A stretch of 64,000 nt of DNA from Hyphomonadaceae bacterium. GTDB taxonomy: Bacteria; Pseudomonadota; Alphaproteobacteria; Caulobacterales; Hyphomonadaceae. The translations under genes and the position numbers were made by a program. The stretch is taken from positions 169,549-233,548 of the forward strand of contig JADKDU010000006.1 in NCBI GenBank assembly GCA_016714495.1, written 5' to 3'. Positions 58,599 through 64,000 of the stretch are shown piece by piece. Position 1 is the stretch's first letter. Every line of letters starts with the position of its first letter. The notes under the pieces are model-generated. The model was not told where the DNA came from. It was given only the letters and a program-made list of their open reading frames with translations, and made no database searches.

Positions 58599-59684
58599 TT
58601 AGGCCTTCGCGCCCTTCTTCCCAGCGCCATAAACGGGCGTCGCGGAGGCGGAGGCTTCATCCAGCGGCCAGCGGGCGCGGGCGGCTGTGTCGAGCGGATC
58701 GGTAAAACCGCGCGCGAGGCGTTCGGCGCCGGCCAGCGCGATCATCGCGCCATTGTCGGTGCACCAGCGTAGCGGCGGGGCGAAGAAACGGAAGCCGGCG
58801 CGATGGGCTTCGGCTTCGAGGCGGGCGCGCAGTGCCTTGTTGGCGGCAACGCCGCCAGCGACGACGAAGGTGCGGCGGTCGGTGTAATCCGCAACCATGC
58901 CCATGGCGCGGGCGGAGCGTTTGGCGAGAATGTCGGCGACGGCCAGCTGAAAGCTGGCGCAAATGTCGGCGCGGCGTTTCGGCGTGAGCGGATCTTCTTC
59001 CGCGGCGCGGCGCACGGCGGTCTTGAGACCCGAGAAGCTCATGTCGAGACCCGGCCGGTCGAGCAGCGGCCGCGGCAGGTCAACCTTGGCCGGATTGCCG
59101 CCGAGGGCCTCGCGCTCGACAGCGGGACCGCCTGCCCCGGAAAGGCCGAGCAATTTGGCGGTCTTGTCAAAGGCCTCGCCCGCCGCGTCATCGATGGTTG
59201 AGCCAAGCCGCCGGTATTTGCCGACGCCATCGACATAGACGAACTGGCAGTGGCCGCCCGAGACCAGCAGCAGCAGATAGGGGAATGACACATCGTCCGC
59301 GAGGCGCGGGCTTAGGGCGTGACCTTCGAGATGATTCACGGCGATCAGCGGGAGGCCGCGCGCCAGCGCGATGGCTTTCGCGGTAGAGAGGCCCGTCATC
59401 ACCCCGCCGATCAGGCCAGGACCAGCTGTGGCGGCGACCCCGGACAGGCCAGACCAGCCAACGCCGGCCTCGGCCATTGCCAGCTTGATCAGGGAATCCA
59501 ATCGCTCGACATGCGCCCGGGCGGCGATTTCCGGCACAACGCCGCCATAAAGAGCGTGCTCTTCCGTCTGGCTGGCGACGTGTTCGGAAAGCACTTCCGC
59601 CCGGCCATCGGTCAGGCGCACGACCGCCGCCGCGGTTTCGTCGCAGCTGGTCTCGATCCCCAGGACGGTGACTGCGCCTTGCAT
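58599..59684 (-). CDS. tsaD: tRNA N6-adenosine threonylcarbamoyltransferase
   Basis: Transfers threonylcarbamoyl to A37 of ANN-decoding tRNAs, with TsaB and TsaE. MQGAVTVLGIETSCDETAAAVV at the N-terminus, EIAARAHVERLD and VNHLEGHALSP (metal-binding His pair), LLLLVSGGHCQFV, GLDMSFSGLKTAV and VVAGGVAANKALR. The exact Met is uncertain: ATG codons at 59687 and 59684 both fit, and a longer frame begins at 59726. Divergent from hemC, the normal alphaproteobacterial order. Confidence 0.95.
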   Translation of the reverse strand: MQGAVTVLGIETSCDETAAAVVRLTDGRAEVLSEHVASQTEEHALYGGVVPEIAARAHVERLDSLIKLAMAEAGVGWSGLSGVAATAGPGLIGGVMTGLSTAKAIALARGLPLIAVNHLEGHALSPRLADDVSFPYLLLLVSGGHCQFVYVDGVGKYRRLGSTIDDAAGEAFDKTAKLLGLSGAGGPAVEREALGGNPAKVDLPRPLLDRPGLDMSFSGLKTAVRRAAEEDPLTPKRRADICASFQLAVADILAKRSARAMGMVADYTDRRTFVVAGGVAANKALRARLEAEAHRAGFRFFAPPLRWCTDNGAMIALAGAERLARGFTDPLDTAARARWPLDEASASATPVYGAGKKGAKA

Positions 59685-59734
59685 CATTGCGGCGGCGCTT
59701 GTACGCCGCGAGCGTCCTGGAAGCAAAGACCCGC

Positions 59735-60706
59735 ATGTCAGAAGCGAAAACAGTCCGTATCGGCACGCGCGGCTCTCCCCTCGCCCTGGCGCAGGCCCAT
59801 TATTTCGCCAACCGCATCACAGAGGCGGCGGGCGGCGGTCTTGCGACCGCGATCCACACCTTCACGACCACGGGCGACAAGATTCTCGACAAGCCGCTGC
59901 AGGATGCCGGCGGCAAGGGCCTGTTCACCAAGGAGCTCGATCGCGCCCAGGAACTCGGCGAGATCGACGTGGCGGTGCACTCGCTGAAGGACGTGACAGT
60001 CACGCTGGCTGAGCATCTGGTGCTCGCCGCCTTCATGCCGCGCGAAGATCCACGCGACTGCCTGATCGGACCAGCCGCGTCGATCGCGGAACTGCCGCAG
60101 GGCGCAATCGTCGGCACGTCGAGCCTGCGTCGGAAATCGCAACTGCTGGCTTGCCGCCCAGACCTGAAGGCCGTGACCTTCCGCGGCAATGTGCAGACGC
60201 GCCTGCGCAAGCTGGCCGAAGGCGAGGCGCAGGCGACTATTCTTGCCGCCGCAGGCCTTCGCCGCCTGGGCATGATCGACAAGGCCGCTGGCATCCTGTC
60301 GGTCGAGGAAATGCTGCCTGCGGGCGGCCAAGGCATTATCGGCGTGACGCTGCATCGCGAAGCGCCGCAATGGCTGAAGGATGCTGTCGGGAAGACCGAC
60401 GACACGGATGCACGCCTCGCCGCCATCGCGGAGCGCGCTTTCCTGCGTCGGCTTGATGGTTCGTGCCGCACGCCGATCGCGGCGCATTTCTGGCTGACGC
60501 AAGACGGCGCGGAAATGGCGGGCGAGGTGCTAACCGATGAAGGTGACAAGCGCTGGCGCGCTGAGGGGCTGATCGAAGGACGGCCGACCGAGTTCGACGC
60601 CGAAGTGCTCGGCGTCGCTCTAGCCGAAGATGTCGCCGCAGAGCGCGCCTATGATCTCGGCGAAGGTCCCAAGCCATGGTCGGATGATGAGGAAGAGGAC
60701 GCGTGA
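59735..60706 (+). CDS. hemC: Hydroxymethylbilane synthase (porphobilinogen deaminase)
   Basis: Joins four porphobilinogens for tetrapyrrole synthesis. VRIGTRGSPLALAQAHYFANRI, GLFTKELDRAQELGEIDVAVHSLKDVT and SSLRRKSQLLACRPDL are conserved; the dipyrromethane cofactor Cys is in DGSCRTPIAAHF. The ATG at 59735 is preferred because it begins the conserved strand. A GTGA overlap with hemD shows translational coupling. Confidence 0.96.
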   Translation: MSEAKTVRIGTRGSPLALAQAHYFANRITEAAGGGLATAIHTFTTTGDKILDKPLQDAGGKGLFTKELDRAQELGEIDVAVHSLKDVTVTLAEHLVLAAFMPREDPRDCLIGPAASIAELPQGAIVGTSSLRRKSQLLACRPDLKAVTFRGNVQTRLRKLAEGEAQATILAAAGLRRLGMIDKAAGILSVEEMLPAGGQGIIGVTLHREAPQWLKDAVGKTDDTDARLAAIAERAFLRRLDGSCRTPIAAHFWLTQDGAEMAGEVLTDEGDKRWRAEGLIEGRPTEFDAEVLGVALAEDVAAERAYDLGEGPKPWSDDEEEDA

Positions 60707-61401
60707 GCGCCCCCCGGGTCCTTGTCACACGCAGCGAGCCCGGCGCCTTCGAAACCGCGGCAAGACTGACCGCTGCGGGTTATACGCCGCTTGTCGAGCC
60801 GGTCTTCGGCATCGAGCCGATCAGAGCGAACCTTCCCGGCTTTGACGCCCTGGCTTTCACCAGCGCCAATGGCGTGCGCCAATTCAGTGTTCTGTCGCCG
60901 CGCCGTGATGTTCCTGTCTTCTGCGTGGGCGCGCGCACGGCCGAGGCGACGCAGAACGCAGGCTTTACCAATGTCGCCTCCGCCGATGGCGATGTCGAAG
61001 CGCTGGGCGCATTGATCGCGCAAAGCCTGCCGAAAGGAGCGCGTCTGCTGCACGCCGGAAATGAGGAAGCGCGTGGCGATCTGACAGGACGGCTGCTCGG
61101 CGCCGGCCTTGCGGCCGAATTTGTCGCCATTTTCCGCGCTATCCCCGCCACGACGCCTGGCCCGGCCCTTCGCGCCCACCTGATTGGAAACCAAGCTTTT
61201 GAGGCCGTTCTGATCCACTCCCCGCGCGGAGCCGCCATTCTCGCGGAGTTTGCGAAGGGATCGCACGCGTCGCTGGATATCGCGGCGATTTCCGCCGCCG
61301 CCGCCGCGCCGCTCGCCATGATTGCTGGCCGGACGGAGATTGCCAGCCATCCGAACGAACAATCGCTTCTTTCCGCTCTCGCCCGGCTCGTTTCCGGTTG
61401 A
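60703..61401 (+). CDS. hemD: Uroporphyrinogen-III synthase
   Basis: Closes hydroxymethylbilane into uroporphyrinogen III with D-ring inversion. A divergent family: APRVLVTRSEPGAFETAARLTAAGYTPLVEPVFGIEP, LAFTSANGVRQF and VLIHSPRGAAIL mark the two domains. 232 residues, start GTG at 60703 overlapping the hemC stop. The low overall similarity is normal for hemD. Confidence 0.9.
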   Translation: MSAPRVLVTRSEPGAFETAARLTAAGYTPLVEPVFGIEPIRANLPGFDALAFTSANGVRQFSVLSPRRDVPVFCVGARTAEATQNAGFTNVASADGDVEALGALIAQSLPKGARLLHAGNEEARGDLTGRLLGAGLAAEFVAIFRAIPATTPGPALRAHLIGNQAFEAVLIHSPRGAAILAEFAKGSHASLDIAAISAAAAAPLAMIAGRTEIASHPNEQSLLSALARLVSG

Positions 61402-61471
61402 GAAAAACCCCGACGCTCGCCTATGCTCGCAGCGGGGAACGGGCATGCGAACGCCATGAGGATGGTGGTCG

Positions 61472-62766
61472 ATGACGAAGCGACCTGTCCAGGACGAACC
61501 TGAACCCATCGACGCCGAATTCGAACCGGCAAGCGGTCCCGAGCCCAAACGGGCGCGGCGCACGGGCGGCCGTCCGTTGCGCAGCCGTTCGGCGACGCTG
61601 CAGGAAACGCTGATCGGCAGCATGCTGGCCGCCGTATTCGGCGCCGTGGTGGCCATCATCGTCAGCAATGCCAGCTCGAACGCGCCCACCGGCACGCTGG
61701 CGCGCGAAATCGACAATCTCGAACGCGCCCAGAGCGAACTTGCTGAGCGCGCGAACCAGGCGGCGGCGGACGTCGTCTCGTTGCGGGCTCGGCTGGATGC
61801 GCAAGGTGAAAGACTGGACCAGCAGAATGCGACAGAAGCGCTGCTGCGGACCGACCTTGTCGCGCTAACCAACCAGCTGTCGGCGATCAGCGGCGCAAGC
61901 GATGGGGCGGCGCCTGGCGATTCAGCAGCCGCCAAATCGCCACTTGGCGTCTTGCTCGGCCGCATCAACCGGCTCGAAGGCATCGTCACGGAAGACAAGA
62001 CGGCGCCGGAGACAACGCGCGAAGTGCAACGCGCAATCGCGGATCTCGCCAATCAAGTCGCCGCGCTCGATCTCGCCAACACTACACTCGTCACCGCCTT
62101 CGACCGCCGCGAAGCGGCGCTCGCCGCGCTGGAAACCGGCATGCAGACAATGGCAACCGACATCAGCGCCATGCGTGGCGGCAAACCCCTGCCCGCGCGG
62201 CCAACGGGCGTTGCACAGGTCGCGGCCGCGCCTGCGCCGCTTCTGGCCGCCACCGCCCGCTCGCAGGCGATCCGCGCACTGTCCTCGCTCGAAGCTGCGG
62301 CGCGCGGGAACCGACCCTTTGCGCGCGAACATCAGGCGCTCGCCCTCCTGCTCCCCGAGGAGCCGGACCTGATCAACATGGCGGATGCCGCCCGCGCTGG
62401 CGTGCCCACACTGTCGCAGCTCCGCTCTGACTTCACCATCGCCGCAGACCGCGCGCTTCGCGTCGCGACGGATGAAAATGATGACGGCTGGAACTGGCTG
62501 CGCACCGCCTTCGTCGGCGTCGTCGAGTTTGAAGCGAACCCTGTCGTGGCGGCCTCTCGCGACATCATCCGCAATGCGCGCCGCCAGCTGGATATCGGCG
62601 ATGTGCAGGGCGCCGCCGAGGCAATCGCCGGCGTCTCAGGAAATGCCAGCGCAGCTTTTCGGACATGGCAGGCGCAAGCGCAACAACGCGCAGCGCTCGA
62701 TATGAGCCTGAAAATCTTAACTCACGCCTGCTGGAAACTGCGATCGCAAGCGGCAACGCGGGCTAA
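61472..62766 (+). CDS. COG4223 mitofilin-like membrane protein, frameshift near 3' end
   Basis: A protein of unknown role usually found beside hemC/hemD in Alphaproteobacteria. Residues 1-40 are disordered and basic, then one helix (TLIGSMLAAVFGAVVAIIVSNAS), a coiled coil (LEREIDNLERAQSELAERANQAAADVVSLRARLDAQGERL) and a helical periplasmic part (ARSQAIRALSSLEAAARGNRPFAREHQALALLLPEEPDL...). Near the end the frame reads LDMSLKIL, while the next frame gives LNSRLLETAIASGNAG and a TAA at 62764-62766, the usual family ending. So one A seems missing from an A-run (62711-62714). As written the frame runs on to 63019, overlapping the next gene. It is placed here with its inferred original end. Confidence 0.78.
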
Positions 62767-62909
62767 TCGGCCAAACGAAATCACGCTTACATACGGCGTT
62801 GTCATCACGCTGGCGCGTATGTGTCCGGCCGCGTGCTTGCCGCGTGCGCCGCGTCTGCCAAGTTCGAACGGAAGCCCCGGATGGGGAAGACATCACCTGG
62901 GAGGTTTCC

Positions 62910-63746
62910 TTGAAACGCAACGCCGCGCTCGTCGCGCTCTGCACAGCCGCGCTCTTCGCCTGCGTCACGACTGCCTTGCCGGCGAGCGCACAGACGCCCG
63001 CTGTAAGCGCACAGGCTGACGCCGGGCTGAACACGGCGATCGCCAACCCAGCCCGCTCCCAGACGCATAAGATTCGCGACGCGCATCGTCATCCGGCCGA
63101 GACGCTCGCCTTCTTCGGCATCAAGCCGAATATGACGGTGATCGAAATCGCGCCGGGGTCGGGCTACTATGCCGAAATCCTGTCGCCCTACCTGAAAGCC
63201 GGCGGCGGAAAATACATCGCGACCGGAAACGCAATCACGAGCCTGGCCGATCAGGCTAAATGGGGCGCGCAGACTTATGTGACGTTCAACGCCACGTCTG
63301 GTCCGCTCGCGCCGGCAGGTTCGGCCGACATGGTTGTGACCTTCCGCAACATTCACAACTGGATGTGGCAGCCAAACATGCTCGACAAGGCGATGACCGA
63401 TTTCGCCGCCGCGCTGAAACCTGGCGGCGTGCTTGGCGTCGAGGAACACCGCGCCGATCCGCGCCCCGAGAAGGTCGAGGGAATGCGGGCGGCTAGCGAC
63501 GGCTATGTCTCGGAGGCGACCATCGTGGCGGCGGCCAAGAAAGCGGGCCTCGTTCTAGAAGCCAAGTCTGAGATCAATGCCAATCCCAAGGATACCAAGG
63601 ATCATCCCTTCGGCGTCTGGACGCTGCCGCCCAACTCCACCGCCGCCTCACGCGACGGAGCGACCCCGGCCTGCTTCGATCCCGCCAAATACAAGGCGGT
63701 CGGCGAAAGCGACCGTCATACCCTGCGTTTCCGCAAGCCCGCCTGA
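62910..63746 (+). CDS. Exported class I SAM-dependent methyltransferase-like protein
   Basis: A 278-residue protein with a signal peptide (LKRNAALVALCTAALFACVTTALPASA, cleaved before QTPA). The mature part has a class I fold: MTVIEIAPGSGYYAEILSPYL is motif I (E-x-x-x-G-x-G), then SADMVVTFRNIHNWM and ALKPGGVLGVEEHRADP. Export of a methyltransferase is odd since SAM is not in the periplasm, so it may have another role or the export signal may be inactive. Start at TTG 62910, with GGGAGG at good spacing. It overlaps the run-on of the frameshifted COG4223 gene. Confidence 0.85.
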   Translation: MKRNAALVALCTAALFACVTTALPASAQTPAVSAQADAGLNTAIANPARSQTHKIRDAHRHPAETLAFFGIKPNMTVIEIAPGSGYYAEILSPYLKAGGGKYIATGNAITSLADQAKWGAQTYVTFNATSGPLAPAGSADMVVTFRNIHNWMWQPNMLDKAMTDFAAALKPGGVLGVEEHRADPRPEKVEGMRAASDGYVSEATIVAAAKKAGLVLEAKSEINANPKDTKDHPFGVWTLPPNSTAASRDGATPACFDPAKYKAVGESDRHTLRFRKPA

Positions 63747-63861
63747 TCGCCCACGGCCTTGACCGAACAAGACAAATTCCGCCCTCGCCTGGGGCTGCGG
63801 CCGACCTTGCTTTCTTAACCCCGTCCGGGTTATAGCCCCGCCTCTGGCGGAAACGCCGGAC

Positions 63862-63937
63862 GCTGCCTTAGCTCAGCTGGTAGAGCACCGCATTCGTAAT
63901 GCGGGGGTCAGGTGTTCAAGTCACCTAGGCAGCACCA
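63862..63937 (+). tRNA. tRNA-Thr (CGU anticodon), CCA encoded
   Basis: A 76-nt cloverleaf. Acceptor stem GCTGCCT/AGGCAGC (63862-63868 with 63927-63933), discriminator A, then CCA encoded. The D arm is GCTC-AGCTGGTA-GAGC, the anticodon loop TTCGTAA with CGT at 63895-63897, and the T arm CAGGTGTTCAAGTCACCT. The sequence after it (to 64000) is AT-richer and repeats GGGCATC twice, so it may begin an integrated element. Confidence 0.95.
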
Positions 63938-64000
63938 CAAAATCAAGGCTTTAGCCACTCTCGCCAACTTCGAAAGTCGCTTGGGCATCACCTGGGCATC
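63938..64000 (+). other. Sequence flanking the tRNA 3' end, possible integration junction
   Basis: After the tRNA the DNA reads CAAAATCAAGGCTTTAGCC, then CTTGGGCATCACCTGGGCATC at the window's end. Its composition differs from the surrounding GC-rich DNA. tRNA 3' ends are common attachment sites, but no integrase is visible in this window. Confidence 0.35.

Noticed and set aside
62767..63019. C-terminal extension of the COG4223 protein
   Set aside because: The normal family ending is in the next frame and the extension overlaps the next gene's signal peptide, so it is a frameshift artefact.
1..64000. CRISPR array or cas genes
   Set aside because: No regularly spaced direct repeats of 24-40 bp were seen, and no Cas-like protein.
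1..64000. Intact prophage or conjugative element
   Set aside because: No capsid, terminase, portal, relaxase or integrase genes; only one decayed IS110 transposase.

Overview
The window looks like a chromosomal segment of a GC-rich alphaproteobacterium. A Caulobacterales/Hyphomonadaceae-like lineage fits best, but this is inferred from gene content, not from a phylogeny. The pointers are rpsU beside COQ9, tsaD divergent from hemC-hemD plus the mitofilin-like COG4223 gene, an ffh-rpsP-rimM cluster, a CYP153 alkane-type P450, DUF1194, and an NtrC-type response regulator that resembles TacA. Many exported lipoproteins and secreted proteins suggest a free-living aerobic heterotroph.

Layout. 1-7.4 kb: the 3' part of a small heat-shock gene, a rhomboid protease, a glutathione S-transferase with an RNase E-like basic/acidic tail, a degenerate GGDEF/EAL-like protein, an acyl-CoA dehydrogenase and two tandem paralogous exported proteins. 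7.5-15 kb: formate-THF ligase with a VOC protein, an exported amidase, a TIR-membrane-protease-like protein and a CYP153 P450. 14.4-20.2 kb: a lipid-linked sugar transferase pair (GT2 and an ArnT-like integral membrane transferase), then the leftward ffh-chorismate mutase-rpsP-GNAT-rimM operon. 20.5-28.7 kb: transglutaminase, an Asp/Glu racemase homologue, two DUF899 proteins around an ArsR regulator, exported proteins, a diguanylate cyclase and purEK. 28.7-33 kb: a gene-poor patch with an IS110 transposase remnant, short hypothetical genes and two similar intergenic hairpin elements. 33-41.2 kb: an MliC-like protein, S1/P1 nuclease, a three-gene COQ9 operon, rpsU, a GMC oxidoreductase/aldo-keto reductase pair and a sigma-54 response regulator. 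41.4-49.6 kb: an SPOUT methyltransferase, duplicated epoxide-hydrolase-like lipoproteins, a quinone oxidoreductase, a His-rich PadR (YqjI-like) regulator with a palindromic operator, and an interrupted PQQ dehydrogenase. 49.7-64 kb: hybrid histidine kinase, DUF350-protease-pyrF, an MliC-chagasin double inhibitor lipoprotein, a DUF3365 haem lipoprotein with alternative oxidase, an amine-oxidase-like flavoprotein, tsaD, hemCD, and tRNA-Thr(CGU) at the right edge.

Gene integrity is unusual. COQ9, the flavoprotein and the COG4223 gene each carry a frameshift at a short homopolymer or dinucleotide run. The PQQ dehydrogenase has one in-frame TAA where a Tyr is expected, and rpsU seems to start at ATA. 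Either the assembly has indel and substitution errors, or this is real decay. Read-level data would decide.

Most interesting candidates: the TIR-TM-trypsin-like protein (11248-12954), the DUF3365-alternative oxidase operon (55911-57367), the MliC-chagasin fusion (54703-55440), the YqjI-like regulator with a truncated partner (46553-47379), and the ATA start of rpsU (36029).
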